A stretch of 35,313 nt of DNA, taken from Gammaproteobacteria bacterium (GTDB lineage Bacteria > Pseudomonadota > Gammaproteobacteria > Enterobacterales > Kangiellaceae). Positions 1 to 7,097 of this stretch are shown piece by piece. The stretch is taken from positions 1 to 35,313 of the forward strand of contig JABXHY010000053.1 of the NCBI GenBank assembly GCA_013373375.1, given 5' to 3'. The notes below the pieces were generated by a model that was not told where the DNA came from, searched no databases, and worked only from the letters and a program-made list of their open reading frames with translations. Position 1 is the first letter of the stretch. Each line of letters begins with the position of its first letter. Both the position numbers and the translations under genes were made by a program.

Positions 1-5
1 CTGAG

Positions 6-45
6 GAAGATTGTGGCTTGAGAAAAATAGACAACCACAATCTTC
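6..45. repeat. Host stem-loop downstream of native ycgN end
   Basis: A perfect 11-bp inverted repeat, GAAGATTGTGG (6-16) and CCACAATCTTC (35-45), separated by 18 bases. It lies 12 bases beyond the displaced stop codon of the host ycgN fragment, on the host side of attL. It is therefore probably the original transcript-end hairpin of that gene. There is no clear T tract on either strand, so it may protect or punctuate RNA rather than act as a standard intrinsic terminator. Confidence 0.6.
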
Positions 46-57
46 GATAACAAACAA

Positions 58-90
58 TTAAGCACGTGTCGGATGGTTTAGGATGTGATC
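58..90 (-). pseudogene. ycgN: Displaced native 3' end of host ycgN-like gene
   Basis: Read on the minus strand from 90, the codons give DHILNHPTRA followed by TAA. This matches the end of the ycgN-like gene at the other end of the window ([10 protein letters not shown]) in 9 of 10 residues, although most codons differ at the nucleotide level. Just upstream (93-91) is a stop codon in phage DNA, so this is a cut-off remnant and not a gene. It is the host 3' end displaced by phage integration. Host DNA lies to the left of about position 83. Confidence 0.85.
83..90. other. attL core
   Basis: ATGTGATC here is identical to 35167-35174. It is the exact limit of similarity between the displaced ycgN end on the left and the intact hybrid gene on the right: upstream of it (91 onward) the coding match stops. 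Core-to-core distance is 35,084 bp, a normal P2-like genome size. The true strand-exchange site could include a base or two beyond this 8-mer. Confidence 0.8.
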
Positions 91-152
91 TTATTATCCC
101 AAAACATAACAATGATTTAAAATCAATTACTTAACTTTAAATAAATACGTAT

Positions 153-171
153 ATGGCGATGAGGTGGCGAC
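153..171 (+). other. Integrase arm-type repeats, left attP arm
   Basis: ATGGCGATGAGGTGGCGAC carries two TGGCGA units spaced 11 bp apart. It aligns in 15 of 19 positions with 35044-35062 on the other attP arm. Tyrosine integrases of P2 type bind repeated arm sites flanking the core, and these lie about 65-80 bp from the attL core. The A+T-rich stretch 91-152 between core and repeats holds no gene and is the probable site of DNA-bending proteins. Function is inferred from position and repetition only. Confidence 0.6.
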
Positions 172-173
172 AG

Positions 174-419
174 TTATTTTTTCCTTAGTGGGTTTGGTGA
201 CTGTCTAGGTATATGCTTTTCAAGTACAAACTTCTCTCCTTTGTACTCAATAAACGGATGTGGAAACGCTAAGAAAACTTCATGACCGCAATTGCTGCAG
301 TTGTGTCGCCATTGGTTGCAACTTGGTGTCGCTGAACGCGCTACCCGGTAAACTCCTTGGTTGCATTTTTCACACTGAAATTCGACTAGTTTCGCTGGGA
401 TATCTTTGTGTTGGCGCAT
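174..419 (-). CDS. Small zinc-ribbon protein next to attL
   Basis: An 81-aa protein I cannot assign to a named family. It has two CxxC pairs, CEKC (about residues 16-19) and CSNC (about 41-44), the pattern of a single four-cysteine zinc ribbon, then a basic C-terminus (RQSPNPLRKK). It starts 6 bases after the stop of the 82-aa gene, so the two are probably co-transcribed and translationally linked. It is the last gene before the attP arm, where P2 itself carries ogr, another zinc-binding protein. The sequence does not look like Ogr, and a separate Ogr gene exists at 21426. A nucleic-acid-binding or protein-binding role is inference. Confidence 0.6.
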   Translation of the reverse strand: MRQHKDIPAKLVEFQCEKCNQGVYRVARSATPSCNQWRHNCSNCGHEVFLAFPHPFIEYKGEKFVLEKHIPRQSPNPLRKK

Positions 420-425
420 GGTAAA

Positions 426-674
426 TTAACGTATAGCCAACTTCTGTAAAGCCATGACAAGAGCATTAAAATTTGGTTTATACACTCTTTTTAATTCAAC
501 ACCCAGCTTGTATAAGCGATAACCCATCATCTTTTCGTCTTTTTTCCAATTCTGATGCATCACCACTTGACTAATTACCTCTTCCCTGCAAGTGCAATCG
601 GCCACTCTTTTGCTTAATTGATACCGATCTTTAATCACTGGATTGTTCATTGTTTTAGCTCTTTTTACTGGCAT
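426..674 (-). CDS. Hypothetical protein, first of the attL-proximal pair
   Basis: An 82-aa basic protein with no family I recognise. It contains CTC and otherwise mixed polar residues; no membrane segment is visible. An alternative start is Met9 (position 650), where AAAGAG sits upstream at suitable spacing; the longer start has weaker ribosome-binding sequence. It lies downstream of the repeat-rich gap 675-1189, which includes an inverted repeat (703-720) and a 21-bp-spaced direct repeat (784-814) that could regulate it. Together with the zinc-ribbon gene it forms a small unit separated from the late operon by a terminator, so it may be an independently expressed accessory gene. Confidence 0.55.
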   Translation of the reverse strand: MPVKRAKTMNNPVIKDRYQLSKRVADCTCREEVISQVVMHQNWKKDEKMMGYRLYKLGVELKRVYKPNFNALVMALQKLAIR

Positions 675-1190
675 TAAATGTATCTTGCTCTTGTTATTTC
701 ACTTTTTCAATTTTGAAAAAACGTTTTTATGACGAATGCGGCTCTTAACCCTTGTCCCACAAGGCTTGCACACACGCCCACCTGATCATTAAATTTATCA
801 TCCAGATCATTAAAACTGTGACCGAATCTATACCAACCCTTATTTATCAACAGCTTACACAAAGCCAAGCACCCTTACAGATCATCTAAGCGCGATCTTT
901 TTTCAATTTTGATCAATTGATGAAATTCAATTAACAGCGTTTTAAGCGGCTTTTGGCGTATCCACACGATTGCCAGCCCCTTTGTTATATAAGACTTGAG
1001 CGTTGATTAGGCGTAGCGTATGCGCTGATGAAAATGCGCATCTCCAAAAGTGCGAAAAAAGTGGTGAAAAAACCTCGCAGGCGGGTGTAGAGGAGCGCGG
1101 ATTAGGTGGGTGAAAGGCTCGATTAGGTGAGTATGACACGCTGTGCGCCACATGAGAGACGTGTCCACTGATTAGGTGTTATGTTCGGGC
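675..1190. other. Repeat-rich non-coding gap between late operon and attL genes
   Basis: About 515 bases without a convincing gene. Contents: a perfect inverted repeat TTTTTCAA-TT-TTGAAAAA (703-720); a second copy of TTTTTCAATTTTGA at 899-912; a direct 10-mer GATCATTAAA at 784-793 and 805-814, exactly 21 bp apart; and GATTAGGTG at 1100-1108, 1121-1129 and 1170-1178, with a variant GATTAGGCG at 1005-1013. A 69-codon minus-strand frame at 942-1151 overlaps the last repeats and looks spurious. The region probably holds the promoter and operators of the two genes to its left. Confidence 0.5.
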
Positions 1191-1219
1191 AAAAAGAAAC
1201 GCAGCGGTTAGGCTGCGTT
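1191..1219 (-). terminator. Intrinsic terminator of the late tail operon
   Basis: On the minus strand AACGCAGC (1219-1212) and GCTGCGTT (1205-1198) form a perfect 8-bp stem with a 6-base loop, followed by TCTTTTT. This lies 27 bases after the last late gene and is the expected end of the long structural transcript. Confidence 0.85.
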
Positions 1220-1245
1220 GGTGATGGGGATTATATGGTAATGAT

Positions 1246-1443
1246 TTATAGAATAGGCCACTGTCCGGCAGAGCTGCCGCTTGTTACATTCGCTTTAGCA
1301 TCTCTGTTAATTACAGTTTTCATCGCAGCGGCAATGGCTTCCATAAATGCATCGTTCATTTGATGATCGCCTTTAGTCACAAAGCCTCTTGCCTCAAGTT
1401 CTTTGATTAACTCTGTTTTGGTTGCTTCTACTGTAACTGCCAT
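1246..1443 (-). CDS. Small protein ending the late operon
   Basis: A 65-aa protein of unknown function. The N-terminus (TKTELIKELEARGFVTKGD) looks like a helical segment. Its ATG overlaps the stop of the baseplate hub/spike gene by one base (TAATG), showing translational coupling. It is followed directly by the operon terminator. Its position next to the spike gene suggests a minor baseplate or tail-end component, but no motif supports a specific role. Confidence 0.65.
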   Translation of the reverse strand: MAVTVEATKTELIKELEARGFVTKGDHQMNDAFMEAIAAAMKTVINRDAKANVTSGSSAGQWPIL

Positions 1444-3038
1444 TATTTGCCTGCCTTAACGGTCGTTGATAAATCTGAATGCGGTTTCCCAGTGAATTGG
1501 CAGATACAATCGCCCTGCACTACACCTTTGCCGCCATTCATCGTGATGAGATCAGCGGTGAAGCGCATGTTCTTAGCACTGGCTTCCCAATCTTTCTCGA
1601 TGGTTTCTAGGCGATTGCCCATTACTTTGAGTTTGTCGTCCTGAGCAATGACGATATTGCGCAGCTTACCGATCACTTCGACCAGTTCTCCAGCCGTTGC
1701 GATGTGCGTATTACCTAGACTGCCGATTTCTACGTTATCGCCGGCAACCAGCTCGATTGCGCCTAGTGCTTCGATGAGCTTTTTGCCTACGATGAACTCT
1801 TTGCTGTGCTGCTCGATGTTCAGCTCATGCGAACCGTAGTCACCTTGATAATGCGTTGCTTTGTCTTGCTTTCGGTATGCCTGTTGCTTTTGCTGTTGGT
1901 CGGTCTGTTCCGTGGTATTGCCTGCCGCATCTATTCGCTTGCTAACTTCTTCACGCTGCTGTTGCAGTTGTTCACCTGGTGCGACGGTTGGTAGCGCAAA
2001 TTCACGACCGTAGATAGCTCGGATGATTGGCAAGTCATTGCGGCCATAAGCAAAGGCGATTTCAACAATGGTCCCTTCTAGCGGATAACCAAAGTTACCT
2101 GCTTCATGGCCAGACATGGTAATTGGCAGCGGAATCGACTTGTACAACGGTACACTGGTGTCTGCCTGCATGTTTTCGTTGAGTAGTTGCACGTCTACTG
2201 CATATCGAGGTCTGAACGGATCAGCAATATCGCCGGATGTAGTTTCATCTCTTACGGCTTTGATTTGTCCAAAGCGCGGAAGATGATGCCCGGCAGCCAG
2301 CTCGGGGAAGTCTTTCAGCACTTCCTTTTTCTTCTGGGTTGGTTCTGCTTTGCCGTCTTCCCAGTGAATGGTCATTTCATCGCCCACTAGGTCTATGCGA
2401 TTCACACGTTTGCCATTGACGATAGCTGCAGGTCTTAACACAGGAATCGGCGCAATAGTGATGCTGTTTGATGCCTGCTTAGTCGGTAAGTCTAGTGGTA
2501 AGCTGACTTGCTTTCCGTGGTAAAAACTGTGCTCAAATGCACCAATGTAGATGGTTTGGTCTGTTTTTTGGTACCAAATGAAGTCTGGAATGTTGAAAGC
2601 TTTACCAATCGCTTGTAGACACTGGTAACCCGTTCCTTGGCTGGTAAAGTTCGGGATTGGTTTGTCGGTATAGTCTGCGTTTTCTGGTAGGTCGAACTCA
2701 AGACCTATTCTCTGGCTAAGGCTATCTAGTACCTGGCGCATGGTGGCGTGTTCAATCGCTACAGGCCAAGGCTTGTTTAGAATACAACTGTGCTCTTTGA
2801 CGAGTACTTTGTGGCTACCATTTACACTTGGGTAGACTTTCTCAACCGTCCCTTCAAACCACAGCTTTGTTTGTTGCTTGAATCCAATATCCAGCTGCAC
2901 TGAATCAAAGCGGTTTGGTGCAGATTCATGCTGATAGGTAAAAATCGCGCTGCTGCCAATCGAGTGATACAAGCTGACTTTGTTCTCAGACAATGCGACT
3001 TCTTGCCCTGCGACGAATAGGCGTTTATCTAACTTCAT
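1443..3038 (-). CDS. Baseplate hub-spike protein (gpD/gpV-like fusion)
   Basis: A 531-aa protein. The N-terminal half (about 1-260) resembles the late-control D/VgrG-type hub that links tail tube and baseplate. The middle (about 265-350, including PLYKSIPLPITMSGHEAG and IVEIAFAYGRNDLPIIRAIYG) has the pattern of the OB-fold of gpV/gp5-type spikes. A Gln-rich stretch follows (about 357-390), then a repetitive segment that could form the beta-helix needle. The last 30 residues (GDCICQFTGKPHSDLSTTVKAGK) contain Cys and His residues suggestive of a metal-stabilised or PAAR-like tip. P2 splits these roles between D and V; no separate V is seen here. It overlaps the preceding gene by four bases. Hub/spike role is well supported by context; exact domain limits are inference. 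Confidence 0.75.
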   Translation of the reverse strand: MKLDKRLFVAGQEVALSENKVSLYHSIGSSAIFTYQHESAPNRFDSVQLDIGFKQQTKLWFEGTVEKVYPSVNGSHKVLVKEHSCILNKPWPVAIEHATMRQVLDSLSQRIGLEFDLPENADYTDKPIPNFTSQGTGYQCLQAIGKAFNIPDFIWYQKTDQTIYIGAFEHSFYHGKQVSLPLDLPTKQASNSITIAPIPVLRPAAIVNGKRVNRIDLVGDEMTIHWEDGKAEPTQKKKEVLKDFPELAAGHHLPRFGQIKAVRDETTSGDIADPFRPRYAVDVQLLNENMQADTSVPLYKSIPLPITMSGHEAGNFGYPLEGTIVEIAFAYGRNDLPIIRAIYGREFALPTVAPGEQLQQQREEVSKRIDAAGNTTEQTDQQQKQQAYRKQDKATHYQGDYGSHELNIEQHSKEFIVGKKLIEALGAIELVAGDNVEIGSLGNTHIATAGELVEVIGKLRNIVIAQDDKLKVMGNRLETIEKDWEASAKNMRFTADLITMNGGKGVVQGDCICQFTGKPHSDLSTTVKAGK

Positions 3039-3508
3039 TTCAATGCCTCTTCTGCATCCATTAGCGCTTGTTGATGTTGTGTATTTTGGTTTTGCTGTGG
3101 TTTATTCTGCTCTCGGTCGCGCTTTTCGATTTGCTCTGATACCGAGTTATGCTCTCGCATCGAAAAGCTGATTTCCCACGCCATGAGTGTTGAATGCTCT
3201 TGCGAAGATAGTTTGCCAAAGAACTTGGCCTGACGAACACGGAACAATCTCGCCGCACGGTTACCCACCCGAAAGACTTTGCGATCACCGTTCTCATCCT
3301 TTTGCGAAAAGATGTCATAGAGCTCAGTCAACAACAGTTCATTTTTAAATGGAATGGTCCCAGATACCGATATCACTACGCCTTTGTCACCTTGCTCTGA
3401 TGAATGGGTAGAGGAAGACTGGCCGCTCATGTCTTTATCTTTGTACTGCTTCGAGCAACTGACTTTTAGATTATCGATTGGAAGCAGTTTTCCATCCAAA
3501 CTAAACAT
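3035..3508 (-). CDS. Putative baseplate protein
   Basis: A 157-aa protein beginning MFSLDGKLLPIDNLKVSCSK. The first 120 residues look like a mixed beta domain (VVISVSGTIPFKNELLLTELYDIFS), followed by a charged, Gln- and Asn-rich C-terminal tail that is probably disordered or coiled. It overlaps the genes on both sides (8 and 4 bases). Lying between a 295-aa structural gene and the hub-spike gene, it is probably an adaptor of the baseplate hub. I do not recognise a named family with certainty. Confidence 0.65.
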   Translation of the reverse strand: MFSLDGKLLPIDNLKVSCSKQYKDKDMSGQSSSTHSSEQGDKGVVISVSGTIPFKNELLLTELYDIFSQKDENGDRKVFRVGNRAARLFRVRQAKFFGKLSSQEHSTLMAWEISFSMREHNSVSEQIEKRDREQNKPQQNQNTQHQQALMDAEEALK

Positions 3509-4388
3509 TCAATAACTCCTCAAAGAAAGTAAGCGGTTTGTTGCTAAGCAACAGGCTCATAATGGTGTGTTGATGAGTGTTAGGCATAACGGTGTTTTGC
3601 AGTTGGCTTGCGATACTGTCAGTTGAACCAGAAAGCTTTATTGCCCACACGCTGCCCTGTAGGTTTTTAAGTGCGTTGAGCTGCGCCTTAATCTCACCCA
3701 TTTTGTTGCTGCGCTTTGACGCCAGCGAACGCAACTTACCGATCACGTTAGTCGCGTCACTGGCGAGTGATTCCAACGTGGCAATTTCTGCAGCTTGTAG
3801 GTGTTCGTAGTCATAAAGCGGTGCGGCATTCACTGTCGCTTTGGGTTTAAAGCGCGGCTGAACAATTGGGGCAGGAACGTGCAGTTTGTTTTGATCGTTA
3901 GACACTAGCGCGTTGGCTTGTCGGCTCGCTTGCATCCAATCCGGTAAACTGAATACTTGTGTGACCGTTGCCAGCTCATTAGCAAAACTGTTTTTGTTTT
4001 GAGCGCTAAGCATGACAACAACACAATGCAATGTGCCTTTTGGCCTATGGTGGTCAATTTGGTCACGCAGCTTTGTGACCAAGACAGTTCGCGCCTGTTC
4101 AGGTGATAGGTAATGCCCAGATTCTAGCTTTTGCCCTACTTCAAACTGATAAGGCGTTGCTGATATGACGGTACCTTGTGAAACCAGTGATTCGAGATCA
4201 CCACGCAGTCCAAGTAACGCACCTGCCTCATTACTTAAAGAGTGACGCTCAAAACTGGCGTCACTTTCTAATCCTGATAGCCGGCTAACTGCCTCATTCA
4301 TTGTGGTGCCGATTTGGTCGGTGACTGATTCGGCACTGGTTTGAATGAATTGGGCGGAGTTAGGCCAAGACACCAACGACTTTGACAT
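3501..4388 (-). CDS. Conserved-looking tail/baseplate protein of unknown role
   Basis: A 295-aa protein without recognised domains. It has long amphipathic helical segments (for example about 205-245, ATLESLASDATNVIGKLRSL), no cysteine clusters and no membrane segments. The segment around 120-135 (RPKGTLHCVVVMLSAQNKN) looks like a core beta strand. It follows the fibre-assembly-like gene by three bases and overlaps the next gene by eight. Its place among fibre and hub genes suggests a structural or assembly role in the tail tip or baseplate. Confidence 0.65.
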   Translation of the reverse strand: MSKSLVSWPNSAQFIQTSAESVTDQIGTTMNEAVSRLSGLESDASFERHSLSNEAGALLGLRGDLESLVSQGTVISATPYQFEVGQKLESGHYLSPEQARTVLVTKLRDQIDHHRPKGTLHCVVVMLSAQNKNSFANELATVTQVFSLPDWMQASRQANALVSNDQNKLHVPAPIVQPRFKPKATVNAAPLYDYEHLQAAEIATLESLASDATNVIGKLRSLASKRSNKMGEIKAQLNALKNLQGSVWAIKLSGSTDSIASQLQNTVMPNTHQHTIMSLLLSNKPLTFFEELLNV

Positions 4389-4391
4389 ACG

Positions 4392-4952
4392 TTATGCCTC
4401 TGGCGGCAGTGGCCAAGGGTTATCTTCACGGATTTTTATATACGCGGCGTCTGCTTGCGCTTCGTAATCCAACGCTTTGGCTTCGTTGCCTTCCGTTCTG
4501 CGAATCATCTCGGCTTCACTGTTTAAGCGATCAACGATTTGAGAATACAAACTTCCTCGGATACTGTTTACCTGTTGATAGTCGTACTCGTACTTAGCTT
4601 GTAAGTCCGTTACCCAATCGTCTAACTGGCTGTCCCAGTTATCAAACTGTGTTGCTGGTTTTTCTAATGTGTAGTCATCTGTGACTAATGTTTTATCGTC
4701 GAACTGTTTAGGCTCTTTGGTTTCTTTGTGGTAGGCGGTGACTTGCTCAAAACGTGTTTTTATCTGCCATGTACAACCGTTTTTGTCCGGCCATTGATTT
4801 ACATTACCGTTTTCATCCAGCATGGCGAAATATTCGTTTTTAGCTAACTCGACACTTGGTAGTTTTTGAGATGTCGTAAAACCAATGACATGTTCTAGAT
4901 TTTTAGATGCGATGTATTCGCCCGAAACATTGCTAAAGTAGTGTCTAAGCAT
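4392..4952 (-). CDS. Tail fibre assembly-like protein
   Basis: A 186-aa protein whose gene overlaps the end of the fibre gene by eight bases, the usual place for a fibre chaperone (gpG in P2). The N-terminal 100 residues contain short aromatic-rich strands (DENGNVNQWPDKNGCTWQIK). The C-terminal half is helical and acidic and ends in PWPLPPEA. Fibre-assembly chaperones vary greatly in sequence, so the call rests mostly on position and general composition. It could instead be a fibre-attached tip protein. Confidence 0.6.
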   Translation of the reverse strand: MLRHYFSNVSGEYIASKNLEHVIGFTTSQKLPSVELAKNEYFAMLDENGNVNQWPDKNGCTWQIKTRFEQVTAYHKETKEPKQFDDKTLVTDDYTLEKPATQFDNWDSQLDDWVTDLQAKYEYDYQQVNSIRGSLYSQIVDRLNSEAEMIRRTEGNEAKALDYEAQADAAYIKIREDNPWPLPPEA

Positions 4953-6438
4953 AACTGAATACTCCTTTCGGGATTACGCGGTAGTGGTCTAGGAAGAGGC
5001 CCATTGAGTCTGTGTAGGTGTCCGTTCTGGCTACTAGAGATGCATCAAAAGATACCCCCCTTGCAATGGAGAATGATGCACTATTGAGTATGTCTATAGA
5101 AGTACCTGTTTTATATGGTTCTGATTCGGTTGACCCTGAATCAGATTGGAATACACCTGAAAAAGAATCATCAGGAACAGATGAAGATACTTGAACAACA
5201 TCACCATTACCTGCACCATTAATAGAACCAGTAATGTTCTGAATATGGTCTTCTTTCGTCGAACCAGACGCACCATAGCCACCTGCGACTTTGATGTTCA
5301 TCATCAGTGCCCAGTCATCAGTGGTGAATGTGGTTTCACCGTCACCCGTTCCCCAGTGACCTGCATAGGCGCGCGGGTTTGCATCAATGGTTGCCTGGTC
5401 TGTGAAGAATGCAGATGCGCTGACGATTTCAAATACGGTTGGGTAATCTACGCGTAGCAGTTCCACTCGCCCAGCAGGTAGCCAAATGTTTGGATCTGGG
5501 TCTGGACCTACCGCTGACATTGGCATGCCTTTAAATAGCATGTGTTTGAGCCATTCTGAGCGAGATAAATATTGTGGGTGGGGGTCGTTAGCGGCTTCAT
5601 GCTCACCCAAACCACCTTTAACCCGCCAATCATCCACGCTGCCATCCGCATTAATACCTGCCAGTTTTGCGACATAGTGCTGATCACCATTGCCATCGAC
5701 ATAATCAGTTAATTCAGTTTGTGAAGCGGTGATAGTGACGATGTTTTCCCAGACAGACAGCGCGGTACCTTGTCGAACAACATCAACATACAAACCGTTT
5801 GGTTTAGTGGTTATGGTTTGCAGCACATCACCAGTTAACACACCACGTAAGCCACCGACATACACAATACCCGGCGTGACTTGGTATTTGTTTGGATCAG
5901 CTTGTTGGGTAACGTCGAACCCTTCAACAAATGCTGTGTGGCCGTAGTTATCTAGGCAGGCTAAACGGTGGTCTTCTTCCATCCCGATTAGACGCGCTTG
6001 ATAGTCGATTTGCCAAGTTGCGGCGTCAACGGTAATACCTGCGATTTCTGCGGCTCCCGCGTAGGCTTGCACTAGCGATTTGGTGCTCGCCATACCGTTT
6101 TCTTTGGTTTCTTCGGCTTTGTGCACCACCATGCCGCAAGAGCTAGGCACGTTCTTATCGCGCAGATAAATTGCGTTAAAGGTGAACTCTGCAACGGTAC
6201 CGGGAATCACAACTGAATACGCCAATGCGTTGTCGCCCAACTTACCCACTTGGTCAATGTCTTGTTGGTGAACCCAAAGCGATACATCAGGCAAGCCGTC
6301 ACTACGATCAATAGGCTGACTTGCATCTAGTCCCGGTATGTAGGCAAAAATCATTTCGTTCATGTCTGGCGCATCACCAAGACTGATCTGATTTTGTAGA
6401 TAGCGCTCAAATTCGAGCGGGATTGCCGTCTGGCTCAT
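4945..6438 (-). CDS. H: Tail fibre protein (gpH-like)
   Basis: A 497-aa receptor-binding fibre. The N-terminal 150 residues resemble the baseplate-attachment part of P2-type fibre proteins (for example NAIYLRDKNVPSSCGMVVHK). A collar-like segment follows around 285-300 (EHEAANDPHPQYLSRSEWLKHM); the DPHPQYL string is typical of phage tail-collar fibres. The C-terminal 200 residues are Ser/Thr/Gly-rich and probably bind the host receptor. It is shorter than P2 H (about 670 aa). It is followed by an overlapping assembly-protein gene. Confidence 0.85.
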   Translation of the reverse strand: MSQTAIPLEFERYLQNQISLGDAPDMNEMIFAYIPGLDASQPIDRSDGLPDVSLWVHQQDIDQVGKLGDNALAYSVVIPGTVAEFTFNAIYLRDKNVPSSCGMVVHKAEETKENGMASTKSLVQAYAGAAEIAGITVDAATWQIDYQARLIGMEEDHRLACLDNYGHTAFVEGFDVTQQADPNKYQVTPGIVYVGGLRGVLTGDVLQTITTKPNGLYVDVVRQGTALSVWENIVTITASQTELTDYVDGNGDQHYVAKLAGINADGSVDDWRVKGGLGEHEAANDPHPQYLSRSEWLKHMLFKGMPMSAVGPDPDPNIWLPAGRVELLRVDYPTVFEIVSASAFFTDQATIDANPRAYAGHWGTGDGETTFTTDDWALMMNIKVAGGYGASGSTKEDHIQNITGSINGAGNGDVVQVSSSVPDDSFSGVFQSDSGSTESEPYKTGTSIDILNSASFSIARGVSFDASLVARTDTYTDSMGLFLDHYRVIPKGVFSYA

Positions 6439-6464
6439 TGGGTTTCTCCCCCTAGTTTCAACCT

Positions 6465-7097
6465 CTACAGGCTGGCAATAAATACTTGTTGTTGATGTTC
6501 AAGCTGTTGAGGCTTCACTTTGATTTCTACCTCTTGCTTAGACTCAGCCATGAACAAACTAAAACTGTGTGCGAATGTTCCACTGCCCATGATTACGGTG
6601 GTTTGGAACGTCACTTGAAAACGGTACCGTCGGCATGTTCTGCCATACTGTTCGATCAGCGTTTGCACCAATCTACTGTTCTGAGAAATGTCACCATCGG
6701 TGAGTTCTATCGTGCATACATCCCACTGGTCAGCGTTTTCCCTTTCTTTAAAGGCGACAATACCAATGCCTAAGCGCTCGAAAATCCGTTTAAAGCCCAC
6801 TACGCTTCCCGCGTCTTCCGCGTTGATTCGAGCGTATTTAACCCGCTTGCGGTATAGGCTTAATGGCTCACCTTCAAAACGTGTGATGTCTCTGTCCCAC
6901 GCCATCAAGTCGAGTAAGGTTTCGCTACAGGTGAGCGCGTCCAATTGTTTTAGCGGAAACGTCATCCAGCCGTAGACACGTTTCCAAAAAGCTTTCACGC
7001 CTTGGGTGAGGAAGTACGGTTCTTTCTTTTCATCTGGGATGGTTTCACCGTCTTGCCACCAAGGCAGCACGATTTTGACTAACTCTGGTAGGTTCAT
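6465..7097 (-). CDS. I: Tail protein I (baseplate wedge)
   Basis: A 210-aa protein with the typical P2 gpI layout: it lies between J and the fibre gene and begins MNLPELVKIVLPWW. A central segment (LTCSETLLDLMAWDRDITRFEGEPLSLYRKRVKYA) matches the gpI pattern in which the fibre-bearing wedge contacts J. It overlaps J by four bases (ATGA). gpI is a baseplate component needed for attachment of tail fibres. Confidence 0.85.
   Translation of the reverse strand: MNLPELVKIVLPWWQDGETIPDEKKEPYFLTQGVKAFWKRVYGWMTFPLKQLDALTCSETLLDLMAWDRDITRFEGEPLSLYRKRVKYARINAEDAGSVVGFKRIFERLGIGIVAFKERENADQWDVCTIELTDGDISQNSRLVQTLIEQYGRTCRRYRFQVTFQTTVIMGSGTFAHSFSLFMAESKQEVEIKVKPQQLEHQQQVFIASL

Noticed and set aside
113-123. 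An 11-bp direct repeat TGATTTAAAAT here and at 35158-35168 as the attachment core.
   Set aside because: Longer than the chosen 8-bp core, but it would give a ycgN end unlike that family, whereas the 58-90 remnant shows the true host end just left of it. The match is A+T-rich and likely chance.
942-1151. A 69-codon minus-strand frame as a gene.
   Set aside because: No ribosome-binding site, low-complexity composition, and it overlaps the GATTAGGTG repeats, which explain its recurring residues.
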